A stretch of DNA of 64,000 nucleotides from Streptomyces sp. AM 4-1-1 (GCF_029167625.1 NZ_CP119145.1:3100001-3164000); one strand, 5' to 3'; numbered from the stretch's first letter, positions 1 through 8,825 are shown. Notes: generated by a model not told the origin, from the sequence alone. A program made the numbers and translations.

Positions 1-778
1 TGAATGGCGTTTTCGCAGGTCAGGGCATATCTCAGGGCTTGACAACAGCAACGGGGACGTGCTGCGGAAGGCATCCGGAAGACGGTATTCGCAGGTCGGA
101 GCCACTGTGCGGGCAGGGCGAAACGTGTACGCCAGGGGCGCCCGAAGGCCCGCCGAAGCGACCGAAAGTACCGTTTTGCCGGATTCTGAACGGTGAACTT
201 TCCGTACTCCGTTCGGTGATCGATCACTCGTACGGCCGTATGTGGCCGCGCTCAAAGAAATGGATCAACGGCCCCCTCGGACCGGGCGGGCTGTTGGATA
301 ATCGCGCACGGAATGCGCCACGCGGGAAATTGATCACACGTGTTATGTGAACGGCGCGTATCCGAACGGCGCGGTACGAGTGAAACCTTTTGCCACCCGA
401 GGGCACTTCGGTCGGCACTTCGACTGGCACTTCGCCGCGTACTTCGGACGGTACTTCGGCCGCCCCTTCCACCGGGTGCTTCGGCGCTTCGGTCAAGGGT
501 TCCGGTCAGGGGTTCCCGTCAAGGTTTCCCGACAACGGCTTCCGCCGAGGGCTCCCGTCGCGCGGGTCTTCCGACGCCCCGGTCCGAACGAAAGGCTCCT
601 GGGGCGGGTCGGGTGCGGGCCTGGGACGACGGCTCGATAACCTAAGGCCGCTGACGCACCCTTAGGGCGGCTTCACCCTCGCCCTTCCCGGGCCTGTCGG
701 CGACGACGAAGACGGCTCCGGAACCGGGGCCCGCAACCCACCCGCCCGTACGACCAACGTCTAGGAGTTGCCGCCGCC
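1..778. other. Left-edge region without a convincing gene
   Basis: No open frame here has a credible Shine-Dalgarno site plus recognisable protein. The stretch contains a 12-bp palindrome GTGATCGATCAC (216-227). From about 400 to 540 there is a run of imperfect repeats around CACTTCG/TACTTCG and GGTTCCGG/GGTTCCCG. The open frames crossing it encode Arg/Pro/Ser-rich products typical of GC-biased non-coding DNA. It probably holds the promoter region of the lipoprotein gene at 779 and possibly that of a gene beyond the left edge. Confidence 0.5.
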
Positions 779-1423
779 GTGAGCCGCAGCCTTCGACGCG
801 GCGCCCTCGCCGCCACCGCCATCGTGTTCTCGATCGCCTCGCTCTCCGCCTGCGGCGCCGGCCAGGGCGCCCAGACGCTCAAGATCAGGCCCGACAACGC
901 GGCGACGTCCGTCGGTGACATCCAGATCCAGAACGCGAACGTCGTCACCCAGCCGGAGCTCGACGCGGAAGGCCCCGCGGTCGTCGTCGCGACACTGTTC
1001 AACAACGGCACCAAGAAGCAGACCCTGGACTCCGTCACCCTCGACGGCGCCGGCCCGGTCAAGCTGCACCCCGCCAAGGGGGACGGGCCGCTCACCGTCC
1101 CGGCCGGCGGCAAGCTCATCCTCGGCGGCGACGGCAACGCGTCCGCCGTGATCGAGAAGGGTCGCGAGGCGGCGAAGGACGGCGACGTCCAGAAGGTCGT
1201 CTTCAAGTTCAGCGAGACCGGCGACATCGAGCTGCCCGCCCTCGTCGTCCCGGCGACCAGCTACTTCAAGGGCTACGGGCCGAGCGAGCTGCCCGCCCTG
1301 CCCTCGACGCAGCCGTCCGGAAGCGCGTCGGGCTCGCCCTCCGCGACCACGAGCGGCAGCCCGTCCGGTTCGGCCACGACGGGCGGCCAGGAGTCGGGCG
1401 CGCCGGGGAACACGGAGGGCTGA
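779..1423 (+). CDS. Secreted lipoprotein (unknown function)
   Basis: A 214-residue exported lipoprotein starting at GTG 779, with AGGAG at 763-767. Residues 1-25 form a lipoprotein signal peptide: an Arg-rich N-region, a hydrophobic core and the lipobox LSAC with Cys25 as the lipidated residue. The mature part (about 40-175) looks like an all-beta domain reminiscent of the small copper-chaperone/DUF461-type lipoproteins, but I see no Met/His copper motif. Residues about 180-214 are a Ser/Gly/Thr-rich tail suited to cell-wall transit. The gene converges on phoP and shares a perfect palindromic terminator with it. Function is unknown. The lipoprotein call is firm. Confidence 0.88.
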   Translation: MSRSLRRGALAATAIVFSIASLSACGAGQGAQTLKIRPDNAATSVGDIQIQNANVVTQPELDAEGPAVVVATLFNNGTKKQTLDSVTLDGAGPVKLHPAKGDGPLTVPAGGKLILGGDGNASAVIEKGREAAKDGDVQKVVFKFSETGDIELPALVVPATSYFKGYGPSELPALPSTQPSGSASGSPSATTSGSPSGSATTGGQESGAPGNTEG

Positions 1424-1540
1424 CCCCGCGCGGGACGCGCGTCGCGTAGGACCGCGTGACGCGGCGCGTGTTCCGACCCGTGTGACGCGTGTGCGGTCCA
1501 CGTGGAACGACGCGTGTACCGACCACGTGACGCTCAGCTC

Positions 1541-1582
1541 ATGAGGGAGGCGCCGCCCGGTACCGGGCGGCGCCTCCCTCAT
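1541..1582. terminator. Perfect 42-bp palindromic bidirectional terminator
   Basis: A perfect palindrome (arms ATGAGGGAGGCGCCGCCCGG and its complement, centred on GGTACC). It lies between the convergent lipoprotein gene (stop 1423) and phoP (stop 1657). It should fold into a 20-bp hairpin on either strand and has no U-tract, as is usual in Streptomyces. Confidence 0.8.
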
Positions 1583-1656
1583 GTGTCACCGGACGCGTCC
1601 CCGGCACGCGTCCCCGTCTCCTCCGGGCGCACCGGCCGTCGGCCGGGTCGGCCCGT

Positions 1657-2337
1657 CTACGGCTCGAACTTGTAGCCGAGCCCTCGTACCGTCACCAGGT
1701 GGCGCGGCGCCCCCGGGTCGGGCTCGATCTTGGCGCGCAACCGCTTGACGTGGACGTCCAGGGTCTTGGTGTCACCGACGTAGTCCGCGCCCCAGACCCG
1801 GTCGATCAGCTGCATGCGGGTCAGTACCCGGCCCGCGTTGCGCAGCAGCATCTCCAGGAGGTCGAACTCCTTCAGCGGAAGGTCGACCTTGTCACCGGAG
1901 ACCGTGACGACGTGCCGGTCGACGTCCATCCGCACCGGGCCCGCCTCCAGCGCGGCCGGGGTCGACTCCTCCGGTTCACCGCGGCGGCGCAGCACCGCGC
2001 GGATGCGGGCGACCAGTTCCCGGGAGGAGAAGGGCTTGGTCACATAGTCGTCGGCCCCTATCTCCAGGCCGACGACCTTGTCGATCTCGCTGTCCTTGGC
2101 CGTGACCATGATCACGGGGACGTTGGACCGGCCGCGCAGCTGGCGGCAGACCTCCGTGCCGGGCAACCCCGGCAGCATCAGGTCCAGGAGGACGAGGTCG
2201 GCGCCGTTGCGCTCGAATTCGTCGAGCCCGTCGGGGCCGGTGGCCGCGATGGCGACCTCGAAGCCCTCCTTGCGGAGCATGTAGGACAGGGCGTCGCTGA
2301 AGGATTCCTCATCCTCGACGACGAGCACTCGGGTCAC
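1657..2337 (-). CDS. phoP: Phosphate response regulator PhoP
   Basis: OmpR/PhoB-family response regulator of 226 residues that binds PHO boxes when phosphate is limiting. Residues 1-118 are the receiver domain: the acidic pair E8/D9/E10, phospho-acceptor Asp52 in LVLLDLMLPG, Thr79 and Lys101 in the DYVTKPF motif. Residues about 130-226 are the winged-helix DNA-binding domain, ending in the RGLGYKFEP wing. Its start ATG overlaps the phoR stop by 4 nt (2334-2337), so phoR-phoP is a translationally coupled operon. Length and sequence match the Streptomyces PhoP family. Confidence 0.97.
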   Translation of the reverse strand: MTRVLVVEDEESFSDALSYMLRKEGFEVAIAATGPDGLDEFERNGADLVLLDLMLPGLPGTEVCRQLRGRSNVPVIMVTAKDSEIDKVVGLEIGADDYVTKPFSSRELVARIRAVLRRRGEPEESTPAALEAGPVRMDVDRHVVTVSGDKVDLPLKEFDLLEMLLRNAGRVLTRMQLIDRVWGADYVGDTKTLDVHVKRLRAKIEPDPGAPRHLVTVRGLGYKFEP

Positions 2338-3662
2338 GGAAGGACCTCCGGGGCTGGGAGAGATTCAAGGGTCTCAGGAGTGGCGCGGGCAGAGTCGGGT
2401 CCAGGGCCGGTCGAGTGGTGCTCGGAACGGCCGGCGGTCCCGTAACGCTTCTCGTCACCGTTGACGACGAGTGGTCCGGTGGTACGTGGGTCGTCGCGGT
2501 CCCGTGCGGCGGCCGCTTCGGGCAGCCGCAGGGTGAAGGTGGAGCCCTGACCCTCCGAGCTCCAGACGGCGACCTCCCCGCCGTGCGAGGCGGCCACGTG
2601 CTTGACGATGGCGAGGCCGAGGCCGGTACCGCCGGTGGCCCGGGAGCGGGCCGGGTCGACGCGGTAGAACCGTTCGAAGACCCGCTCGCGGTCCTTCTCC
2701 GGGATGCCGAACCCCTGGTCGGTGACGGATATCTCGACCAGCGGGCCGCCCGGTTCGGTCAGGCGCCGCACGGCGATGCCGACGCGGGTGCGCGCGGGGC
2801 TGTAGTTGACGGCGTTCTCGACGAGGTTGCCGAGGGCCGCGGCGAGCTGGCCGCGGTTGCCCCAGATGAAGAGGTCCGTGGTGCCGCCCGCCGCCATGGT
2901 GATCTGTTTGCTCCCGGCCTGCTGGCGGCAACGGTCGATGGCCTCCGCGACGAGCTCGTCGACGCGCACCGGCTCGGCGTCCTCCAGCGGGTCGTCGTTC
3001 TGCACCCGGGACAGGTCGATGAGTTCCTGTACGAGGTTGGTGAGCCGGGTCGCCTCGATCTGCATCCGGCCGGCGAACCGCTCCACCGCCGTCGGATCGT
3101 CCGAGGCGTCCATGACGGCCTCGGAGAGCAGCGAGAGGGCGCCGACCGGCGTCTTCAGCTCATGGCTGACGTTCGCGACGAAGTCACGGCGTACCGCCTC
3201 GATCCGGCGGGCCTCCGTCAGGTCCTCCACCAGCAGCAGCACCAGCCGGGAACCGAGGGGGGCGACCCGGGCGGAGACGGCCAGCGCTTCGCCGCGGCCG
3301 GTGCCGCGCCGGGGCAGGTCCAGCTCCACCTGGCGTATCTCCCCGTCCCTGCGGGTGTCCCTGGCCATGTGGAGCATCGGCTCGACGGCCAGCCGGCCGC
3401 CCCTGACCAGACCCAGCGCGTACGCGGCGGAGCTGGCCTTCACGACGCTGTCGCTCTCGTCGAGCACCACCGCGGACGAGCTGAGCACGGACAGGACCGT
3501 GTCGACGCCGGGGGGCAGCGGAGCGTTGCTGTCGGGGCGCACCGAGGTGCGTGTGGGCTTCTTCTGCTCGCGCTCGCTCCAGCGGAACGCGAGCATGGCG
3601 ATCACGCCGGTGCACAACCCGGCGATCGCTGCGACTGCGGCGATTGCCGCGTTCCCGTCCAT
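2334..3662 (-). CDS. phoR: Phosphate sensor histidine kinase PhoR
   Basis: Membrane histidine kinase of 442 residues that phosphorylates PhoP. An N-terminal membrane helix (about 5-26) is followed by a PAS-like linker (about 52-155) and the H-box FVANVSHELKTPVGAL, with the phospho-acceptor at His167. The HATPase domain has the N-box (LVENAVNYSP), G1 (VTDQGFGIP) and G2 (GGTGLGLAIVKH). The C-terminal about 60 residues are a low-complexity, hydrophilic extension that overlaps the phoP start. The gene is divergent from phoU across a 206-bp intergenic region that carries a PHO box, which fits PhoP autoregulation. Confidence 0.96.
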   Translation of the reverse strand: MDGNAAIAAVAAIAGLCTGVIAMLAFRWSEREQKKPTRTSVRPDSNAPLPPGVDTVLSVLSSSAVVLDESDSVVKASSAAYALGLVRGGRLAVEPMLHMARDTRRDGEIRQVELDLPRRGTGRGEALAVSARVAPLGSRLVLLLVEDLTEARRIEAVRRDFVANVSHELKTPVGALSLLSEAVMDASDDPTAVERFAGRMQIEATRLTNLVQELIDLSRVQNDDPLEDAEPVRVDELVAEAIDRCRQQAGSKQITMAAGGTTDLFIWGNRGQLAAALGNLVENAVNYSPARTRVGIAVRRLTEPGGPLVEISVTDQGFGIPEKDRERVFERFYRVDPARSRATGGTGLGLAIVKHVAASHGGEVAVWSSEGQGSTFTLRLPEAAAARDRDDPRTTGPLVVNGDEKRYGTAGRSEHHSTGPGPDSARATPETLESLPAPEVLP

Positions 3663-3735
3663 AGCTCCAGGTTATGCGGGTGCACCGACACTCTCCCAGC
3701 CGTTCGGGGGGCTCCTCGAACACTCGTCGCCCAGA

Positions 3736-3768
3736 GTTCACCGAGGGGAAAGGGACGGTTCACCTCGG
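3736..3768. promoter_or_regulatory. PHO box (PhoP operator) between phoR and phoU
   Basis: Three consecutive 11-nt direct repeat units: GTTCACCGAGG (3736-3746), GGAAAGGGACG (3747-3757) and GTTCACCTCGG (3758-3768). Units 1 and 3 match the Streptomyces PhoP direct-repeat consensus GTTCACC plus 4 nt almost exactly, and the middle unit is degenerate. Placement midway between the divergent phoR (3662) and phoU (3869) starts matches the PhoP site known for S. coelicolor and S. lividans. Confidence 0.85.
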
Positions 3769-3868
3769 AGGCCGGAACCCGACGCGTTGCCCCCGCACCG
3801 TGTAGGTGGTGGGGACAGGTCCGATGGACCCGTACCCCGGCCCTGAAGAGGACTGGAGAGGGACTTCC

Positions 3869-4546
3869 ATGCGCGACGCTTACCACGAGGAACTCGACTC
3901 GATCGGCGAGGACCTGGTCGAGATGGCCAGGCTCGTCGGGTCGGCGATCGGCCGCGCCACGACGGCCATGCTCGACGCCGACCTCAAGCTCGCGGAGAAC
4001 GTGATCGCCGCGGACCAACGGGTCGACGATCTCCAGCACGACCTGGAGGCGCGTGCCATCGCCCTGCTCGCCCGGCAGCAGCCGGTGGCGACCGATCTGC
4101 GGATCGTCGTCACCTCGCTCCGGATGAGCGCGGACCTGGAACGCTCGGGCGATCTCGCCCAGCATGTCGCCAAGCTGGCCCGGCTGCGCTTCCCGCAGAA
4201 GACGGTGCCGCACGACCTGCACGCCACCATCCTGGAGATGGGGCAGCTGGCACAGCGCCTGATGGCGAAGTCGGCCGAGGTGATCATCACGAAGGACGTC
4301 GATCTGGCGCTCCAGCTGGAGCAGGACGACGACGAGATGGACCTGCTGCACCGGACGCTGTTCCAGCACCTGATGGACGACCGCTGGAAGCACGGCATCG
4401 AGACGGCCGTGGACGTGACGCTGCTCGGCCGCTACTACGAGCGGTTCGCGGACCACGCGGTGTCGGTCGCGAAGCGGGTGGTGTACCTGGTGACGGGCGA
4501 GCACGCGGACGAGCTCCAGCCGCCGGTCCCGATCGAGGGGGCGTAG
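3869..4546 (+). CDS. phoU: Phosphate signalling protein PhoU
   Basis: PhoU-family protein of 225 residues, all-helical with two tandem three-helix PhoU domains. The metal-binding motifs appear as ERSGDLAQHVAKLAR in the first domain and YERFADHAVSVAKRVVY in the second (E/DxxxD pattern). I chose ATG 3869 rather than the upstream in-frame GTG 3806 because the family starts MRDAYHEEL and GGAGAGGGA lies just 5'. PhoU dampens the Pho response and is itself a PhoP target in Streptomyces. The PHO box at 3736-3768 precedes it. Confidence 0.95.
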   Translation: MRDAYHEELDSIGEDLVEMARLVGSAIGRATTAMLDADLKLAENVIAADQRVDDLQHDLEARAIALLARQQPVATDLRIVVTSLRMSADLERSGDLAQHVAKLARLRFPQKTVPHDLHATILEMGQLAQRLMAKSAEVIITKDVDLALQLEQDDDEMDLLHRTLFQHLMDDRWKHGIETAVDVTLLGRYYERFADHAVSVAKRVVYLVTGEHADELQPPVPIEGA

Positions 4547-5011
4547 GCGTCCGGAGCGCGCCCGGCGGGGGTGAGTGGTCGGACCGGCCGGGACGGGACC
4601 GAGCGGGACAGGGCCGGGACGGGGCCGGACCGGACTCACCGGACCGGACCGGACCGGACTCACCGGACCGGGCCGGACCGGATCGGATCGGATCGGTGCC
4701 GGGCGAGGGGATGACGCACCCACTGCCGCACGCCCCGCACGACACCGGGCGGCGTGAGGGCGCGCGCCCCGGTGGGTCCCTCGGCAGGTCGTCCCACCGG
4801 GGTGCGCCGGGTGGAGTGACCCTGCGGGCACGCCGGGCGTGCGACGGCGCGGGGTGGCGGGGATTGGGGCGTGTGTGCGGTGGTACGGGCCCTTTGCGCA
4901 TGTGCGCCGTTGATGCGCCCACCCCCGGAGGCATCCAATGGAGCGAGGGACGGTGGCATGACGTGCCGTGCCCTGTTCGTACGCCCCGTTCGTACGCCCT
5001 GAGGAGGAACC
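4547..5011. repeat. phoU-mtpA intergenic region with GGACCGGAC-type short repeats
   Basis: About 465 bp without a credible gene. From roughly 4575 to 4697 it is built of imperfect reiterations of GGACCGGAC/GGGCCGGGAC and CACCGGACCGGACC. Just before mtpA an 11-nt sequence GTTCGTACGCC occurs twice (4975-4985 and 4988-4998) with 13-bp period. This is not a clean PHO box (period should be 11 and the core GTTCACC) but could belong to the mtpA promoter. Confidence 0.55.
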
Positions 5012-5161
5012 ATGACCGATTCCCCCACGCTCGTTTCCCCGTTCGAACCGCCGACCGAGGCGGTGCGGCTGCCCGTACTGGGCGCCTGTGGCTGTGGCTC
5101 CGGCTGCGGCTGTGGCTGCCAGTCCGGTGGCCCGTGCCAGTGCGGTGGTTGCAGCAGCTGA
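5012..5161 (+). CDS. mtpA: Small Cys-rich metallothionein-like protein MtpA
   Basis: A 49-residue protein (ATG 5012, GAGGAGG at 5001-5007, TGA 5159-5161) with no recognisable fold except its C-terminal half. There CxC and CxxC spacings (ACGCGSGCGCGCQ, PCQCGGCSS) place 8 Cys in about 21 residues. That pattern suggests metal binding. A gene of this type, mtpA, sits directly downstream of phoU in S. lividans and is expressed with the Pho regulon, so position supports the assignment. A strong stem-loop (5195-5228) follows. Metal specificity is not deducible. Confidence 0.85.
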   Translation: MTDSPTLVSPFEPPTEAVRLPVLGACGCGSGCGCGCQSGGPCQCGGCSS

Positions 5162-5194
5162 CCACGGCACGGACCGGTCGCGAATGCTGAGCGT

Positions 5195-5228
5195 GATGCC
5201 CCGCGCGGAGAGTTCCGCGCGGGGCATC
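5195..5228 (+). terminator. Terminator after mtpA
   Basis: A perfect 15-bp stem (GATGCCCCGCGCGGA / TCCGCGCGGGGCATC) with a GAGT loop, 33 bp after the mtpA stop. Confidence 0.85.
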
Positions 5229-5239
5229 GCCGTACCCGG

Positions 5240-5312
5240 ACATGACCGCCCGTACCCGTACCCGTATCGGTATCGGTATCGGTATCCCGGACACCTCCCC
5301 GTGCCCGTACCG
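5240..5312. repeat. Hexameric CCCGTA / CGGTAT repeat cluster
   Basis: About three CCGTAC-type hexamers run directly into about four CGGTAT hexamers (5248-5285), and related units recur to 5312. The two halves are roughly complementary and could fold. The block separates mtpA and the convergent MFS gene. Confidence 0.6.
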
Positions 5313-5315
5313 GTA

Positions 5316-6692
5316 TCAGGCGCTCCGCATCGACAGCTCCCTGTCCTGCGCCGCCCCGCCCGCACCCGTGGTCGCCTTCGTACCCGCTGTCGTGTTCGCG
5401 CCCTCGGTCGTGTTCACACCCGCGGATGCCGCGACCACCACCGTGGGTTCCTCCCGGCGCTCGCCCGCGTCGTCACCCTCGTCCGGCAGGTTCCGGGTCA
5501 GCAGCCAGTAGCCGGCCGCCGCGGCCGTGCCGAGCACCGCGCACGTCCCCCACAGCCAGGTGGTCCCGTACTGGTCGATGACGTAACCGGACATCAGCGG
5601 GGCGACCAGCGCGGCGGCCGCCCAGGACATCGTGTACATGCCCTGGTAGCGGCCCCGTCCGTGGACCGGGGAGAGCTGGACGACCAGACCCGTCTGGGTC
5701 GGGGAGTTGACGATCTCGGCGAGGGTCCAGACGCAGATCGTCATCGCGTACATCCCGATCGATCCGGCGAAGGCGGTCAGCCCGAACCCGTACCCCGCGA
5801 CCAGGGACGAGAGGATCAGCAGTTTGCGCGGATCGCGTTGCTGGATGAAGCGGGTCACGGGGATCTGGAGGGCGACGATCAGCACACCGTTGACGGCGAT
5901 GGCGGCGCCGAAGTCGGAGCTGGAGAACCCGTCCGCGCCCATGGCGACCGGCAGGCCCACGTACCCCTGCTGGAAGATGAGCGCGACGAGGAACGACAGA
6001 CCGACGACGCTCATGAAGCGCCCGTCGCGCAATACGGTCCCGATCCGCACCTCGTCGGGTTCGGGCCTGGTGTCGCCGACCGCCCGGACCGCCTTCTCCG
6101 GCCGGGACTCGGGCACCTTCAGGAAGACGACGACCGCGCAGAACAGTGTCATCACGGCCTCGCCGATGAAGCCCGCGAGGTAGCTGTACTCCGCGATGAA
6201 CCCGGCGCCGGCCGACGAGACGGCGAAACCGAGGTTGATCGCCCAGTAGTTGAGCGAGAACGCCCGCACCCGGTCCTCGGGGCGGACGATGTCGGCCATC
6301 ATCGCCTGCACGGCGGGGCGCGAGGCGTTGTTGGTCATGCCGACCACGAAGGCGACCGCGGCGATGGCGACCGGGTGGACCATGAAACCGAGCACGGCGA
6401 CCGAGACGGCGGTCGAACTCTGCGAGATCAGCATCGTGGGCCGCCGCCCGATCCGGTCGGTCATCACCCCCGCGCCGAGCGAGGACACCACACCGCCGAG
6501 CCCGTGCAGCGCGACGACGAGACCGGCGTACGAGGCGGAGTAGCCCCGGTCCAGGGTGAGGTACAGCGCCATGAACGTGGCGACGAAAGCCCCGAGCCGG
6601 TTCACCAGGGTGCTGGTCCACAGCCACCAGAACTCCCTGGGGAGACCGGACACGGTCTCGTGTGCGGCCTTTCTGAGAGCGATGACAGACAT
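5316..6692 (-). CDS. MFS transporter (drug-efflux type)
   Basis: Major facilitator of 458 residues with about 12 membrane helices, probably a proton-driven exporter. The loop 2-3 signature is GVMTDRIGRRPTM. Residues from about 425 on are a hydrophilic, Thr/Ala-rich cytoplasmic tail. I chose ATG 6692 (MSVIALRK) because GGGGGGA lies 5-11 nt upstream; the longer in-frame N-terminus encoded from 6806 has no transmembrane or family similarity. It is convergent with mtpA. Substrate unknown. Confidence 0.9.
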   Translation of the reverse strand: MSVIALRKAAHETVSGLPREFWWLWTSTLVNRLGAFVATFMALYLTLDRGYSASYAGLVVALHGLGGVVSSLGAGVMTDRIGRRPTMLISQSSTAVSVAVLGFMVHPVAIAAVAFVVGMTNNASRPAVQAMMADIVRPEDRVRAFSLNYWAINLGFAVSSAGAGFIAEYSYLAGFIGEAVMTLFCAVVVFLKVPESRPEKAVRAVGDTRPEPDEVRIGTVLRDGRFMSVVGLSFLVALIFQQGYVGLPVAMGADGFSSSDFGAAIAVNGVLIVALQIPVTRFIQQRDPRKLLILSSLVAGYGFGLTAFAGSIGMYAMTICVWTLAEIVNSPTQTGLVVQLSPVHGRGRYQGMYTMSWAAAALVAPLMSGYVIDQYGTTWLWGTCAVLGTAAAAGYWLLTRNLPDEGDDAGERREEPTVVVAASAGVNTTEGANTTAGTKATTGAGGAAQDRELSMRSA

Positions 6693-6913
6693 GGTGAATC
6701 CCCCCGGGTACGCGGAATTGTTGCCGGTGGGTACGCGGCCCGGCGGCACTCCGAACGTTACGAAGGGCGTGTTCCGGCCCGCCAGTCGATTGACGCCAGG
6801 CGTCAAACGTCAGCGGGGACGATGGTCCGGCGGACGGGCGAAGCGCTGCTCAGGGGGGCGGGTGGAAGCGGGCCCGGCGGGGCCGGGCCCGGTCTGTGAG
6901 CCGTCCTGTGAGG

Positions 6914-7465
6914 TCACCCCGATGACGGCCCTGCCTCTACGAGGTCCGCCCCGGTGAGGTCGATCCCGCTGAGCGAGAACCACACCCGCTTGCGCGGGTC
7001 CGCAGGGGCTCCCGGACGCGTGATCCCCCACGCCGAGGACAACGCGTCGACGAGCACCAGCCCACGGCCGCGCTCGTCATCGGCGCGCGCGGCGTCACTT
7101 CCTACCCCGTCACTTCCTGCCCCGTCACCTCGTACGGCGTCACCTCGTACGGCGTCGTGCGGTCCCCCGTCGGCCGTGTCCTCGTGGAATTCGTTCCGGC
7201 CCTGCGGTTCGTCGTCCCACACCCCGACGGAGACGCCGCCCGGTCCGATCTCGACGTCGAGGTCGACGACGGGCGTGATCGTGTGCAGATGCACGTTGGT
7301 GACGACCTCGCTCACCAGAACCTTGGCGGTGGCCGCGCACGGACCGTGCCCGGCGAGGACGAGGAGGAGGGCGACGACTTCGCGGGCGGTCCTGGGGGCG
7401 GTCGGACCGCTCGGAACGCTCAGCCGGAAGGTCTGGCGGGCGGGGGTGAGGTCTGCGGTGCTCAT
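6914..7465 (-). CDS. ATP-binding regulatory protein (anti-sigma-like, Scr3/AbaA-locus type)
   Basis: A 183-residue GHKL-fold protein resembling the SpoIIAB/RsbW-like kinases common in Streptomyces. The N-box is VSEVVTNVHLHT, the G1-like box is VGVWDDEP, and RGRGLVLVDALSSAWG near the C-terminus is the G2 region. Between G1 and G2 lies a repetitive Asp/Gly-rich insert (DAVRGDAVRGDGAGSDGVGS) encoded by short tandem repeats at about 7095-7155. ATG 7465 is preceded by GGGAGAAG. It is divergent from the XRE/DUF397 pair at 7701-8761, the usual three-gene arrangement. Target unknown. Confidence 0.85.
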   Translation of the reverse strand: MSTADLTPARQTFRLSVPSGPTAPRTAREVVALLLVLAGHGPCAATAKVLVSEVVTNVHLHTITPVVDLDVEIGPGGVSVGVWDDEPQGRNEFHEDTADGGPHDAVRGDAVRGDGAGSDGVGSDAARADDERGRGLVLVDALSSAWGITRPGAPADPRKRVWFSLSGIDLTGADLVEAGPSSG

Positions 7466-7700
7466 CTTCTGCTTCTCCCAACGCGGACGTGAGGTGAGGT
7501 ACGCAGCACCACTGCGGTCCGTGGCTGTGGCCATCTCCCGGGGCACCGTCAACGGGCGCGCGGATGACTGCACTTCGGCTCCTAGCGGCGTACTGCGCGA
7601 TGGGAGGACCATAGAGCACGAGGGATCAACATCACTACTGTTTCCGTAGCAGTGTTGACTCGGCTGGACCTCGAATCCCCCTCAGGGGCACACTTGCGCC

Positions 7701-8552
7701 ATGCCACCCAGGACAGTCACGACCGCGCGGCAACGCCGCCTCGGAGCGGAATTGCGAAGGCTCAGGGAGGCCGCCGGCCACAATTCCCGCGAGGCCGCGG
7801 CGCTACTCGGCATCGATCACACCAAGATCAGCCAGATGGAAACCGCGCGCTTCGGCGTCAGTGGCGACCGCATCCGGGCCTTGGCTTGCGTATACGGCTG
7901 CGACGACCAGCAGTACATCGAGGCACTCATCAAGATCGCCGAGGAGCGGACAAAGGGATGGTGGGTCGAGTACCAAGGAATGCTACCGGCGGACTTTCTC
8001 GACATCGCGGAACTCGAACACTACTGCCGCGGGCTTCGCACCTATCAAATCGCCCACATCCCCGGTCTCCTACAGACCGAGGACCACATCAAGGCCATCT
8101 TTTCGGAAACCGATCCTCCCCTCCTGGGAATCGACTTGGACAGAAGGATCAACCACCGAGCGCGACGTCAAGTGATCCTGGAGAAAGAGTGGCCCCCGAA
8201 TTATGAAGCGGTCATTCACGAGTCGGCCCTGCGCATGCAGTTCGGTGGCCGAAAAGTGGCTCGTGACCAGCTCAAACACCTCTTGTCGATGAGCGAGCGT
8301 GACCACATCACCATCCACGTGATCCCCTTCGCTGCCGGAGGGTTCGCCGGATCGGGACAGTCAATTTTTTACGCGCAAGGTGACGTCGCAGAACTCGATA
8401 CCGTGCAACTCGACGCCACCCACGGGGTCGCCTTCCTCGACTCACCGGCTCAGCTGAGAAATTACCGAAGGCTACTGGACCGAATGAGAGCGAAGGCTCT
8501 CTCGGCAACGGAGTCATCCGACTTCATCCACTCCATCGCACGGCAACTATGA
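7701..8552 (+). CDS. XRE regulator with DUF5753 (Scr1/WhiJ family)
   Basis: A 283-residue protein: Cro/C1-type helix-turn-helix at about 8-65 (RRLREAAGHNSREAAALLG, HTKISQMETARFGVSG) followed by the DUF5753 domain (about 95-270), which includes the YQIAHIPGLLQTEDHIKA segment. Such proteins are Streptomyces WhiJ/Scr1 paralogues that act with a small DUF397 partner, encoded here 14 nt downstream. The ATPase gene diverges upstream. These sets affect sporulation and antibiotic production in the species studied; no specific role can be read here. Confidence 0.92.
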   Translation: MPPRTVTTARQRRLGAELRRLREAAGHNSREAAALLGIDHTKISQMETARFGVSGDRIRALACVYGCDDQQYIEALIKIAEERTKGWWVEYQGMLPADFLDIAELEHYCRGLRTYQIAHIPGLLQTEDHIKAIFSETDPPLLGIDLDRRINHRARRQVILEKEWPPNYEAVIHESALRMQFGGRKVARDQLKHLLSMSERDHITIHVIPFAAGGFAGSGQSIFYAQGDVAELDTVQLDATHGVAFLDSPAQLRNYRRLLDRMRAKALSATESSDFIHSIARQL

Positions 8553-8566
8553 GAGGCTGAAAATAC

Positions 8567-8761
8567 ATGCCGGAGAACCTTTGGCAGGAATCATCCTTCT
8601 GCCAGGCCGGAAACTCGTGCGTCGGCGTACGCCGCGACGGAGACAGAATCGGAATGCGGGAGAGCGAGCAGCCCGATGAGACCATTTCCACGACACCGGA
8701 AACGTTGAAGGCATTCCTTCTGGGAATCAAGAACAACGAATTTGTTCGCCTGCCCTCCTAG
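8567..8761 (+). CDS. DUF397 protein (Scr2/BldB-like)
   Basis: A 64-residue DUF397 protein. It shows the expected pattern: a WQESSFCQAGNSCVGVR start with paired Cys, a central GDRIGMRES strand, and the FLLGIKNNEF helix at the C-terminus. It is the usual partner of the upstream XRE-DUF5753 regulator and probably co-transcribed with it. A stem-loop (8790-8825) follows. The family includes BldB-related regulators. Confidence 0.9.
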   Translation: MPENLWQESSFCQAGNSCVGVRRDGDRIGMRESEQPDETISTTPETLKAFLLGIKNNEFVRLPS

Positions 8762-8789
8762 ACCATTCTGCCGACGTCAGCGCCACCCC

Positions 8790-8825
8790 GGAGCGCCCCT
8801 TGCCCACTGCAGCGAGGGGCGCTCC
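8790..8825 (+). terminator. Terminator after the DUF397 gene
   Basis: A 14-bp stem with one mismatch (GGAGCGCCCCTTGC / GCGAGGGGCGCTCC), 29 bp past the DUF397 stop. Confidence 0.75.

Noticed and set aside
224..645. Overlapping open frames on both strands near the left edge
   Set aside because: Products are Pro/Arg/Gly-rich with no RBS; they arise from GC-biased repeats.
4975..4998. Repeat before mtpA as a PHO box
   Set aside because: Period is 13 bp rather than 11 and the GTTCACC core is not kept.
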